Of a stretch of 64,000 nucleotides of DNA, positions 1 to 11,200 are shown piece after piece (the stretch's first letter is position 1; the number at the start of each line of letters is the position of its first letter). The position numbers and the translations under genes are program-made. Under the pieces are notes generated by a model. The model saw only the letters and a program-made list of their open reading frames with translations, was not told where the DNA came from and searched no databases. The stretch spans positions 15,115,100 to 15,179,099 of the forward strand of contig NC_084816.1 in the NCBI RefSeq assembly GCF_963583255.1, written 5' to 3'. The stretch comes from Pyrus communis (Eukaryota; Streptophyta; Magnoliopsida; Rosales; Rosaceae).

Positions 1-838
1 CCACGAGCGCAGTGCTCGTGAAAAGGTTGTTGGGAAGGACTTCCGCCGAGCTATTAGTCTGACATCAATCATATACTTTCATAGACTTTCCTAGGCCAAC
101 TCGTGGCCTGGTGTTGACATTTAGATAGACCCATTCTTGTAGCTCGGTGGCAAAAGTTGTCAGGCATGTCAACTGGCTTGAGCGATCGGAAAGAACTTCA
201 GTTCAATGCTCCTACCTTTTTTGTCGGTAGACGATCCGGGTCCATGATCAGTCGTTGGTGGTGGCCATCTCTTGTACTCAAGGCAGTGCCCTGTCTACTC
301 GATCCTAAGAGCTTGCTTGTGGGCCTAGTACCTTAATCTTTTATTACTTTGTGGGCTCTGTCAGGGCCCATCCATTAGGTCTAACAACCATACATTATTA
401 TTGTATGGGTCTAAAATGACTATGCGTTAATAAGTTTTAGTTTTCTGTCCTAAGTTTAGTAAATTAATGAATGTAATTGACAAGTTAACCAATTCTCATG
501 AATACAACCATGTACTTGTTTTTAAAATATGTAAGTAGTTATTTTTTAAAATATGTTAATAATTATGTGGGTTGCGTACATTATAAGGTAAGTGCTAGGA
601 AGAAAATAATGGGCGGGAGCACTAACACCGGGGGTGCATGTTATGAGCTCTCTATGCATTTCAAATCACTACTAAACATGAACATAAACCATAACTTACC
701 TAGCACTTACCTGTGCGTCTGCAGCACCAAACATATATATATGTGCAACTAACAATGCATAATTAAACGGCAAACATAATGCATGGCATATAAACGTATA
801 AACGTTTCATTTCACTTTCTGGGAATAACATAAGTATA
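1..838. other. Gene-less repeat-derived sequence
   Basis: No open reading frame here resembles a known protein and no RNA gene is visible. Base composition is mixed, unlike the AT-rich spacer further right, and the stretch adjoins the LTR-like sequence that follows, so it may be part of the same retrotransposon cut by the window edge. The 84-codon frame at 498-752 has low-complexity content and looks like chance. Confidence 0.4.
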
Positions 839-1903
839 TAGGTATATACGGAAAACCAAAAGCCCACTCACTGGTATGTAGAAGGGTCGTAACCCCCTTG
901 CCTCGAGTGACCGCGCTCGTCCTCGGGATAGGTCTCACCTATATGCGAAACAACTATAAAAACGTTAATTTTAAAGCACATAACCAACATTACAAAATAA
1001 CTTCTCATACAAGGCTCAAATGGGGTGTATGAATACACCAACGTGATTTGCTCAACCTCACGAACATCCCCATATTTTTAAAATAATTTTTCGACGCCGC
1101 ACGCACCCCCACGCGCAGGCACGTGCCTGGCACACTGATGGCGTCAGTTAACGCCGTCAGGAATATTCCGTTAAATCTAACTGATGCTGTTAGGAATATT
1201 CCGTCCAAACTAACGGAATATTCCGTCATCTTCTCCGGCCAAACTCCGGCGCCGTCACCGACGCCGAAAAACCGGAAAATTTTCTAAACTTGATATCTCA
1301 CTCGTTTTTCAACCAAATTTCACAAAATTGGTACCAAAATGAAGCTTACAACAAGAGGAACAAATCCATACCACTTTCAAGCACTAAAACCCACAAAATC
1401 TCGTCGGGAAAACACCACCAACTCTGGCCAAACCTACAACTCACGATCCCGACGTCCAAAACCTTCAAATGAACCACCCTGAGCCTCCTAAGAACCTCAC
1501 CAAGCTTCCTACAAGCTTGAAATTCCCAAAAACACAAGAATTAACGTGTGCATGAACAGTGACCAAAATCGGGGATCTCAAGTTCGACGTGAAAACAAAG
1601 GTATCCTTACCTGAAATGGGTATGGTTGAACTTCAAAGGACCTGACGAGCATAATTGTGTACGATCCGTGAAGTTTCCAAGGGTTATGGTGTTGTTCGTA
1701 CAAGAAGATAGGAATGGGAGAGAGAAATGGGGTCTCAGGACAAATAGGGTCAATAGGAGAGGGGGATGAGGATGATGATGGATGTGTGGCTGGGATGCAA
1801 CCAACCAAGAACCCAAAACAACCACACAAACAACAATTATCCATTAGGGGCAAAACCGTCATTTCACCCCTACGGTACGAAAAGTCCGGGACGGGCTGTC
1901 ACA
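839..1903 (-). mobile_element. LTR-like sequence, minus orientation, left limit unknown
   Basis: Read on the minus strand, the sequence begins at 1903 with TGTGACAGCCCGTCCCGG, a typical start of plant gypsy LTRs. It then has a GGTGAAATGACGG..TTGCCCC stretch that parallels the start of the complete solo LTR at 43862. A block near 846-875 (minus GTGAGTGGGCTTTTGG) also has a loose counterpart in that LTR. The segment includes three copies of GGAATATTCCGT between 1158 and 1227. I could not find the other LTR end, a primer-binding site or a target duplication, so the left border is approximate and the class is inferred. Confidence 0.4.
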
Positions 1904-2466
1904 ATAAATGCATGAGTTAAAATCTCTTAAATAATATTAAGGACCTTGATCAAAATATTTAAACAAACAAGGTTTCAGTCCAACAATTAGGTTGATTAGA
2001 AACTGGAATCAAAATGACCTAAAATTTTAATTCCAAATAACTTTTAAATTATTTATTGTTGGAGTAATATTTAAAAAATATGAAAATAACATAAGAAACC
2101 CAATGGTAATAATCATAAAAAAAATCGAGACATAAATTGTATATAAGATTAATATAAATAACTAGAGAGAGTAAGAAATATTGACAAATTTGGAGATTAA
2201 GACTTGCATAAATGCAATATCCTAAAGATAGAATTTCACCCCTTCTATTATGTTTGTAGTTCAGTAGGTATCTGTCTCCCAGTATTCAAAAATCTATATT
2301 CCAAAGCGAAGCACTGCAATCTTCGAACTTTGACAAACCTTATATATTATGTGCTCTTAAACCACGACTCGAAATTGAACAACAAAGAATGAGAGAAATC
2401 GAGTGGGAAAACTCATCCTGTTTATGCGTGTCTCACAACCCGATTGTACTAACTTGGGCTTATATA
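1904..2466. other. AT-rich spacer
   Basis: AT-rich sequence between two mobile-element remnants. No convincing coding frame, RNA gene or inverted repeat was seen. Confidence 0.5.
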
Positions 2467-2475
2467 AAATTTAAG

Positions 2476-3507
2476 GGCCAAAGGTATGTTGTCCCTAAAT
2501 TGGTGTCTCTTATGTGTTTCCTTTCTTATTTTTTTGACACGTGTTCAAATTATTTTCATTAGTTCTCCTTTAAACGTAACCTTAACTGTGTTAACTTTTA
2601 ATAAAATTAAAAAACTAAAATTAAAACTAAAAATTGAGAAACTTGCAGCAACCACTTCCCCACGCACCCACCCGGAGCCCGAAAGTCTCCCGCGCCAGCA
2701 ACCCAGATAGGCACCCACGCCGGCCAACCCCATTTTAGGAGAGGCTACCCCAACTCCTGTCACCAAGGACTCCCCCATCTACACTTACGAATAAAAAATA
2801 AAAATAAAAACAAAGAACTAGTAGATGCTGTCCACACAACCAGATAAACCTCATAGCTGCTATCGGTGTTAACGCAACTCGGGACACTCCTACGCGTTGT
2901 CGCCAAAGCCTCCCCTCGAATCCTCCCCTATATCTCCTTCTCCCTTGACCCAAGATTGAAAAAGTCATCTTCCCCATTCATATCCATAGTCAAATAAAAC
3001 TTCCGTCAGATTAATTTCTAGGTAGAATCTATTTATAATTTTCATAGGAATAATGTCACAGATCAGGGATAGAATCTGGCTTTGTTGAAAATCCCAATAG
3101 AACATATCTTCTGTAAAAATTCTAACAAATCCTGAAAATAATGAAAGAAATTTAGGGAGGATTAGCTGGTTATATATGAAAGGGAAAGTGAACCCATGAA
3201 GATCGGGATGGAAACCCAAGAATAAAATTAATAATCAGTGGGTGGGTTCATCGGAAAGAGAGGGCAAGAATTAAAGAGGCTTCGCCGGCGGCGTGGAGAA
3301 GTGTCCTTGACGACGATGGGGTGGTGTGGTTTTGTGATTGACCATCGAGGCTGCTGGTGGTTTTTGTTTTTCTTTAACCATCAATTTTACTTTTTTTTCT
3401 TAATTCATAACGCAGTTAAGTTTGGGGTTAAGGTTAAGGACAGATATCAAAATATTAGAAAAAAGATACAAAAGAGACACTAATTTAGGGGTAGCAGACC
3501 TCTGGCC
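2476..3507. mobile_element. Non-autonomous Mutator-like element (MULE) with long inverted ends
   Basis: The left end GGCCAAAGGTATGTTGTCCC and the reverse complement of the right end (GGCCAGAGGTCTGCTACCCC) match with few changes, and the similarity continues inward for about 100 bp (TAAATTGGTGTCTCTT against TAAATTAGTGTCTCTT). The flanks are AAATTTAAG at 2467-2475 and AAATCTAAG at 3508-3516, a 9-bp target duplication with one mismatch. Nine-bp duplications with long terminal inverted repeats are diagnostic of Mutator. No transposase is encoded. The interior has GC-rich islands near 2650-2770 and 3260-3340, unlike the AT-rich ends, which would fit a captured gene fragment (Pack-MULE), but I do not recognise a source gene. 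Confidence 0.7.
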
Positions 3508-4677
3508 AAATCTAAGACACTGATTGACAAAGAGATGCCAACATACATCTTTAGGACGACATCTATTACATATCAAGACAATGGAAAAGGTGAATAGTGA
3601 TTTTCTGTCGCCATGATTCAACAAAAATATTTGGACAAAAATGTTCCTAAAATGAAAAACTACAAAAGGCATTACAAGAAAATACATCAAATAAGATAGA
3701 GGTATTTTCGTCATTTTAACAGTATTTCTTTAATAATTTACCTTTTGGTGTTTTTTTTAATTAGTACATCACAATAAGTTAGTAATAATGTGATTCAATT
3801 TCTTTATTGTTAAACACATTCAAAACATCTTAAGAGGCGTGTAATACCGGTTATAAAAAGGTTTTTCGCACACGGATAACAATGTGATTAAATAATTTAT
3901 CAAATGATTGTTTTTTTTTTTTTTTAACAAACAACATTATCTACATTAAGGAGAAGGGGGTGGGCTTGGTCTTACAATTGACTAGCAATAATGTGATTCG
4001 ATCAGTTATTTATTAAATATTAGTTTCTCTATTTTTAAGCACATTTAAAACATCTTAATAGGCGTGTAATGCTAGTTATAAAAAACCTCTTTCGCACAAG
4101 GATAATAATGTGATTAAATTAATTGTCAAATGATTTTTTTTTTAAATAAACGATATTATCTACACTAAGGGGGAGAGGGTGGACTTAGCCTCACAGGAGG
4201 CTAGCAACAATATGATTGAACTAATTGTTTATTAAATATTATTTTCTCTATTCTTAATGTAAATTCTATAAAGACCAATTTTATTATGTAAATTCAGCTG
4301 CTTTAATTGGTTTATGAGGGATTTCTTCTAGCATGATCTAAAATTATTCATTTACTTCAAATATTTGACTTTCCTTTTGTCAATTTACGCATATATTTTT
4401 TTTAATAATTAATTTTTTGGTACAATTTTTTATTTATTTATTTTGTTTATTTTAAGTAGTGCCTCACAATAGGCCAGTAATAATGTGATTCAATTTCTTT
4501 ATTTTTAAACACGTTCAAAACATCTTAAGAGACGTGTAATGCTGGTTATAAAAAAAGTCATTCGCAAGCGGATAATAACGTGATTGAATAAGTTGTCAAA
4601 TGATTGTGTTTTTTTTTAACAAATGATATTATCTATGCGTGATTAAATTAGTTGTCAAATGATTTTTTTTTTTTTTT

Positions 4678-4831
4678 GGGGAAACTAATGAAAATAGCTT
4701 GAAAACTTTGAGTTTTAACTATAAGGACAAAATAAATGACAAAATGAATGGTACCAGGATTGACTTTTTAGTGTCAAAATATGGTTTTTCGTTAAAGTGA
4801 ATAGAACTGAGAGCTTTTCGTTAAAGTTCCC
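4678..4831 (+). mobile_element. ~155-bp MITE-like repeat, copy 1
   Basis: The unit starts GGGAAACTAATGAAAATAGC and ends CGTTAAAGTTCCCT, with short imperfect inverted ends. The same unit occurs at 4951, at 5705 and, inverted, near 16817. The copy sits directly after a T tract of the tandem array. Confidence 0.55.
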
Positions 4832-4916
4832 TCAAAACATCTTAAGAGGCGTGTAATGCTGGTTATAAAAAATGTCATTCGCACACGGATAATAATGTGA
4901 TTAAATTAGTTGTCAA

Positions 4917-4950
<34 letters not shown>

Positions 4951-4951
<1 letters not shown>

Positions 4952-5102
4952 GGAAACTAATGAAAAGAACTTGAAAACTTTGAGTTTTAACGATAAAGAC
5001 AAAATAAAAGGTAAAATGAATAGTACCAGAATTGACTTTTTAGTGTAAAATATGGTTTTTTGTTAAAGTGAATAGTAATGGGAGCTTTTCGTTAAAGTTC
5101 CC
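4951..5102 (+). mobile_element. ~155-bp MITE-like repeat, copy 2
   Basis: Second copy of the unit described at 4678. It follows a 30-base T run and ends at GTTAAAGTTCCC. Few substitutions separate it from the other copies. Confidence 0.55.
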
Positions 5103-5704
5103 TTTTAAAAAAGGTCATTCACACGCGGATAATAATGTGATTGAATTAGTTGTCAAATGATTGTTTTTTTTTTTTTTTTACACGTTCAAAACATCTTAAG
5201 AGGCGTGTAATGCTGGTTATAAAAATGGTCACTTGCACGCGGATAATAATGTAATTAAATTAGTTGTCAAATGATTGTTTTATAAAAAAAAGTCATTCGC
5301 ACGCGGATAATAATGTGATTAAATTAGTTGTCAAATGATTGTTTTTTTTTTTTTTTTACACGTTCAAAACATCTTAAGAGGCGTGTAATGCTGGTTATAA
5401 AAATGGTCACTTGCACGCGGATAATAATGTAATTAAATTAGTTGTCAAATGATTGTTTTATAAAAAAAAGTCATTCGCACGCGGATAATAATGTGATTAA
5501 ATTAGTTGTCAAATGATTGTTTTTTTTACACATTCCAAACATCTTAAGAGACGTGTAATGCTGGTTATAAAAATGGTCACTCGCACGCGGATAATAATGT
5601 AATTAAATTAGTTGTCAAATGATTGTTTTATAAAAAAGGTCATTCAGACGCAGATAATAATGTGATTAAATTAGTTGTCAAATGATTGTTTTTTTTTATT
5701 TTTT

Positions 5705-5857
5705 GGGAAACTAATGAAAATGGCTTGAAAACTTTGAGTTTTAACGATAATGACAAAATAAAGGGTAAAGTGAATAGTACCAGGATTGACTTTTTAGTGT
5801 CAAAATGTGGTTTTTCGTTAAAGTGAATAGTACTGGAAGCCTTTCATTAAAGTTCCC
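5705..5857 (+). mobile_element. ~155-bp MITE-like repeat, copy 3
   Basis: Third copy of the unit described at 4678, again beginning GGGAAACTAATGAAAATGGC after a T-rich tract and ending AAAGTTCCC. Confidence 0.55.
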
Positions 5858-6035
5858 TTATAAAAAAGGTCATTCGCATGCGGATAATAATGTGATTAAA
5901 TTAGTTGTCACAATGAGTTAGCAATAATGTGATTCAATCAGTTGTTTATTAAATATTATTTTCTCTATTTTAAACACATTCAGAACATCTTAAGAGGCAT
6001 GTAATGCCGGTTATAAAAAAAAAGTCTTTCGCACA

Positions 6036-6552
6036 TGTTTGTACCATACTTGACCAATCCCGAAACTACTAAGCACCGGTCAACAGTATACCGTCAAGGA
6101 GCCACAAGATTTTTCCTCCAACCAGGAGGCCAATCACAACGCGACACGTGTCGGTATGAGAGGCCAATCACATCGCAACACGTGTCGATATCAGAGGCCA
6201 ATCACAACACGACACATGTCAATGTCAAAACAAAGCTAGAAATTCTCTTCTATAAAAGGGGATCATTCTCCCACATAATCCCTAATGTCATTTGTACTAA
6301 ACTATTCACTATAACTCACTAAAAGAGAGCTTGAACCTATGTATTTGTGTAAACCCTTCACAACTAATGAGAACTCATCTACTCCGTGAACGTAGCCAAT
6401 CTGGGTGAACAACGTACATCTTGTGTTGTTTGCTTCCCTGTCTCTATTCATTTACATACTTATCCACACTAATGATCAGAGCAATCTAGCGTAGGTCACA
6501 AACTTGACATTTTCTGTTGTACCAAAGTCCTCGCCGATTTTGTGCATCAACA
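6036..6552 (+). mobile_element. Solo LTR (517 bp)
   Basis: The segment starts TGTTTGTACC and ends GCATCAACA (TG..CA). It is flanked by GCACA (6031-6035) and ACACA (6553-6557), a 5-bp target duplication with one change. It splits one module of the surrounding tandem array: sequence left of it ends TTTCGCACA and sequence right of it resumes AGAATAATAACGTG. Inside are three 34-bp direct repeats at 6126-6227 and a TATAAAAG box at 6251-6258. No internal region or second LTR is present, so it is the product of LTR-LTR recombination. Confidence 0.85.
6126..6227 (+). promoter_or_regulatory. Three 34-bp LTR promoter repeats with CCAAT and G-box
   Basis: Units start at 6126, 6160 and 6194, each opening GAGGCCAATCAC. 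Units 1 and 2 carry ACACGTGTC, a G-box/ABRE-type core; unit 3 has ACACATGTC. They lie 24-125 bp upstream of the TATAAAAG box of the solo LTR, the position expected for U3 enhancer repeats. Function is inferred. Confidence 0.55.
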
Positions 6553-7808
6553 ACACAAGAATAATAACGTGATTAAATTAGTTGTCAAATGATTTTTTTT
6601 TTTTTTTTTTTAACAAATGATCCATACACAATGTATTGTCCCTTGATAATTTCTATCTGTTGATCTTCTTCAATTCATCCGATCCAACGATCGTAAAATA
6701 AAAAGGTGTGTGAAAAGTAAAATAGGGTGTGTGGATATCACACCCCTAATAAATACCATTTGATACAAATGATTAAGCATATTTTCATTCAAACATTTAT
6801 GTGAATGAAAATTATATTTGATGAGTCGTGACTATTCATGAATAAGATTGTGATTGTTCAAATAAAGAGAGGGCACAATATTTGCCTTTGATTGAATCGA
6901 TGCAGCTATTGACTCTTCAAAAAATGATGCAACTATATTGAAGAGTCAAACGCAACTATTCTGAAGAGTCACTTCTACATCTATATAAAGACCTCATCAT
7001 ACCTTTGCCTTTTGATTGAAGAGATGCAACCACTGACTCTTTAAGAAAAGGCACAACTATTTTGAATAGTCACTTCTACATCTATATAAAGGCATCATCA
7101 TATTTTGTCATAAGTGAATTAACTTAGGGGAGTTATGCAAGTTCATTTGTCGCATCATACATACCATACTTAGAGATTAAGTGAGTCTTTAAGAGAGTTC
7201 AACATAACAGTGGTTTGTTGGAGCCTTACGATATGGTGTGCTACTTTCGTAAGGATGAGGTCGTTGTATTCTAAATAAGTGCCGATCAATCAGAAACACT
7301 GTAATGGGGATGTAAATGTGTTAAGAAGAGAGAACTAAGTTCTTAATTCGACCACATTTTCAAGTTCTTCATGTGCATTTAGCATTGTGTTTGTTTTTGA
7401 GTACGAGGTCTTGGAGAAAGGATATTGAGAGTAGACTTGATATGAAAGAGGATCACAAAAACAATAAAGGGTCTCATATATGATCATAGCTTAGACCAAA
7501 TCGCCACAAGGAGATAATATTCACCATAAGATGAAACTAAATGAGAAGAAAAGGTAAAAGGCGGAAGGAAGCAGAGGCGCTCCACATCCTCCCCTCCATT
7601 AGTAGGTGTAGTTTACTCACCACCCTCCGTATTATTATTGGATGACCTTAAACTTTGATATTTATGTCAATCTACTACATAAATCTCGATAGTTGAGTCG
7701 TTAACAAGTTTAATTTACACAACATAAAAAACTATTATGATGACAAACAAAACAACTTAACAATGCTACTTATTTCTCTCAGATCAGATTGGTATTTTAT
7801 ATATAATA
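6553..7808. repeat. Decayed retrotransposon LTR-like sequence with duplicated TATA segment
   Basis: No gene is visible. A block of about 101 bp is tandemly duplicated: CACTTCTACATCTATATAAA occurs at 6970 and 7071, preceded in both copies by related runs of GATGCAAC..ACTCTT..AAGAGTC. Each copy carries a TATATAAAG box, which looks like a duplicated LTR promoter. Outer borders and target duplications could not be fixed. Confidence 0.35.
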
Positions 7809-7925
7809 GGGAATTGTTATTGACACTTCAAAAATCTCATTTTGTACTTCAAACTTTTTATAATAAAAAAGAAAAATACACTTATGAGGAGTGTAGAATG
7901 AGATTTTTTAGATGCTAATAACAGT
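7809..7925. mobile_element. hAT-type MITE, copy 1 (117 bp)
   Basis: Starts GGGAATTGTTATTGACACTT and ends with the complementary GATGCTAATAACAGT, giving terminal inverted repeats of about 25-30 bp with mismatches. The perfect 8-bp flanks ATATAATA (7801-7808 and 7926-7933) identify a hAT-superfamily insertion. Related copies lie at 13137, 15515 and about 27824. Confidence 0.8.
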
Positions 7926-7933
7926 ATATAATA

Positions 7934-8263
7934 TAAATTAGATTTGTTTACCACCAAATATGTGATGTGATCTTAAAATGTAATAATGCTCATCGTCTGA
8001 TTAGGGTGACGAACAAGTTCGAACTCTAATAAGTGTTCTGAAAGTCGACCTAGGCGGCGCCTAGGCACTGAACGGTGGAGGGCCGCCCCGATTTAGACCA
8101 AAACGCTGATGAAAATCGCGAGGGTCATTCCTTTAATGATATCCATCAGAGAAAGAACATCAAACAGTTTCTGTATATAAAACTCCAACAGAATCTCCCT
8201 ACTTTTTTATCTGATTTTTTTCTTAGTAAAAGTGACTAGTTACTCAGTCCTGCAATGCCTCTT
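7934..8263. other. 3' flank of the first ABCG gene
   Basis: Non-coding sequence downstream of the minus-strand ABCG stop codon. It probably includes the 3' untranslated region. A near-palindrome CCTAGGCGGCGCCTAGG lies near 8050 and may be a MITE remnant. Confidence 0.4.
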
Positions 8264-11200
8264 CTACTGCAGTGGAGAGTTGAGGCCCTCTTGAGAAGAC
8301 AGTGAGTGGAGAGGTTGGTGCCTGTTGGAAGAAATAGAGGGTTGTTTCCTGAACGACGGCCTCTTACCAAGGTGGTGCAGCGTTCTCTTTGCGTAGAGTG
8401 ACTGAAACACCGGCGATGCATTCTCCTTGAACTTGAGAATTAGGAAGAAGAGAACGCGGTACATTACAAGAATGGCTACAATAGCAACCAAGTCCCACCA
8501 CTTGGAGTGGTCTATTGGTATCCCAAACATATGTTGGACGATATACTCGCCTGTAAGGTTTGGCTCACCGGGTATCATGGGCTCAAACTCAAGGCCAATG
8601 AAATCGTTCTTGTAGGAACCCTGCATGTCAAATTACAATACAAATGAATACCATCTGATTTTACACTTCATTATCATTGTGACAAGTAGTGATAAGAGGT
8701 AGATGGTTCACAAAGATTTACCTGTATTGCCCATGAGCCATAGCTGAGATATGAAATTGGGTAGCGCCAGAATGGCTTAGGAAGATCCGGCAGCAAGCGG
8801 AAGAAACCCGAGGTCATCATCAGGATGCCCTGCATGCACAACCATTTAATTGAGGATAGACCAGGAAGGATAGATATGATGACGGGACAGAGAAAAGGAA
8901 AGCTTATCAAACATTTGAGTGTATCTTCTTACCATGATTCCAGCTCCTGTTATTATACCCATTAGGAAATTGGGAACCATAGAAGCGACAACCATCATGA
9001 GGCTCTCTATCACCGAAATGCAGAGATATATATTGAGACAGAAGTACACATAATGCGAAAACTCCGGTCGAAATTTCACCAGATGATAAGTAATAGTCCC
9101 AGTACTAAGAGTAACTGCAGCCAAGAATGGGAATGAAGAGAGGAAGTTGGAAATGATGAAAACCGAAACTCCATAATACCCATTGAGCCTTTCTCTATAA
9201 AACACCTGTTTGCAAGAAGAAAACAAGGCATGAAAAGGCGAAAACTACCACAGAAATGTCTTGCTATTTCACCATTGCTATATGAGTACTCATATCTGTG
9301 TTGCATTAGCTTACCTTCATTTCCTCTATGAAAGATGGGAATCCTCCAATGGACATAAACGTCATAAAGCCGGTTATAAACGCACCACATGCTGCCCGGG
9401 CAAAGATTGCAGTATAGCCGTGGCCAACTTCAAAATAGATCGTACCAACACATATTGATACAAATATGTAGATGATTATCCTTAACCAGTAATACCCCAC
9501 ATCTCTAGACATGTTCAGAGACGACCTTCGCAGCAAGGTTGAAAGTTGCTTCCACCAACTTGCTTGACTTCCACTTTTCAAATCAATAACATGTCCCTCC
9601 TGCAACACATAGACTACTTCATATATGTTTCCAGTGATACCAAGTCAACGCATATAATGCCATATCAATGTCATAACACTGCAGAAGGAAATGTGAATAA
9701 AGAGCTCAAGTTGGAAAAGTTACAATTTCTGATATTTCTTGCATCCTGGCTCTCGCTTTATTTGCATATTTTGAACGTTTGTATTTCTCGACTAGCCTAG
9801 CTTTGATCTCTGATGTTGCCAAATTCATGAGAGGGTCTGCTGATGTTGGTACATCCTACCAATTCAGACACAAAGATACAACTAGTATGAGAAAAGAATA
9901 CCCAAAATATTTCATTTGAAACATAAAATCGAATAACCGTGTTGCATAAATCCTGCGTAAAAGAACTGAGTTAGAATTAATACGCACCCGAATTCTTTGA
10001 GATCCTTTCAGTGTGGCAGTCACAACGTCAAAGTCCGAATTTATGCAACGTAGAAAGTGGTCAGAAGGATTTCTTCTACTAGGACATGGGACACCTGCTT
10101 CAGCGAAAAACTACAAAAATCAAAGCGGAATTAGCATTAGTCACAAGAAAAGAAAAATGGGGTTCAAAAACTCATTCATTGACGATATAAAAATACTGGT
10201 AACAGGGTGCCAAGATTCCCTCTCTTACATCAATAGCAGTCTTTGCTTCTCCAAAATAAACAGTTTCACCACCAGATAGTAAGAAGAGGTCGTCAAAGAG
10301 TGCAAATACTTCACTACTTGGCTGGTGAACAGATGAAACAACCGTTCTTCCATCGCGAGCAATGCTTCGAAGTGTTTGAATAACGAAGAAAGCGGAGGCA
10401 CTATCAAGGCCACTAGTAGGTTCATCAAGAAATAATATGCAGGGCCTTGTTAGAATTTCAAGTGCAATGCTTACTCTCTTCTTTTCCCCTCCACTAATAC
10501 CTCTCAAGTGCCAGTTTCCAATTGATCGGTCGGCACACTCCAGGAGCCCCATTTCCATAATTGTTCCCTCCACAATGCTCGTAACCTCTTCTCTGGTAAA
10601 ATTACTCGGAAGCCGCAAATGAGCCGAGTACGTTATGGTTTCTCTAACTGTGAGTGTGCCCAACAATACATCCTCTTGTGTGACATAAGCCTGGAATTGC
10701 ACGTAGTTTATAGTGAATTAGGAGGATGTATATGCTTAAACAATGGCAACAAAATTCTGTTCGATAGTAGTAACAATGCTTCTAAAAAAGTGAAGGCCAA
10801 TCTGCTCTCGTAGCTCAGTTGGTTAGAGCACCCGTTTAGTAAGCGGGAGGTCTTGAGTTCGACTCTCAACGAGAGCAAACACGTAATGTAATTCTCATTT
10901 TTTTAATTTTGCATATAAGCAACTGGAAACAGAAAGCTATTACTTACAACAGCGCCATATGCCAGTCTTTTCTTCTTCCCATTAAACAAAATATTTCCGG
11001 TCATAACAACATTTCTTGAGAGTCTACCTGCGTCGCATAAACAAATACAATTTTAGTAAAAATAACTTCATACGTATTATTTTATTCTCCAAAACACGTC
11101 ATAGCAGACGTTAGGGAATCGAACACAAAATCTCTAGTACGGAGGCCATGTTTTTAACCTTTTCAACTACAGGTCCGTTATTCCGACGAGTTGAAAGAAA

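Larger units (their letters stand above)
3760..6035. repeat. Irregular tandem repeat array
   Basis: A roughly 90-110 bp module recurs many times. It contains a CACRTTCAAAACATCTTAAGAG block, a GTGTAATGCTGGTTATAAAA block, CRCGCGGATAATAATGTG, and ATTAAATTAGTTGTCAAATG followed by a T tract. Around 5174-5640 the modules form higher-order units; two successive units starting near 5180 and 5358 are almost identical with a spacing of 178 bp. Copies to the left (3780-4260) are more diverged, which suggests recent expansion in the middle. Three MITE copies are nested in the array. One module was split by the solo LTR at 6036. There is no coding potential. Confidence 0.8.

Noticed and set aside
5174..5700. 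Regularly spaced repeats resembling a CRISPR array
   Set aside because: The repeats are long, imperfect and separated by T tracts rather than unique spacers, and the genome is plant. It is an ordinary tandem repeat.
8053..8070. GC-rich near-palindrome
   Set aside because: Too short to assign; probably a MITE scrap with no visible borders.
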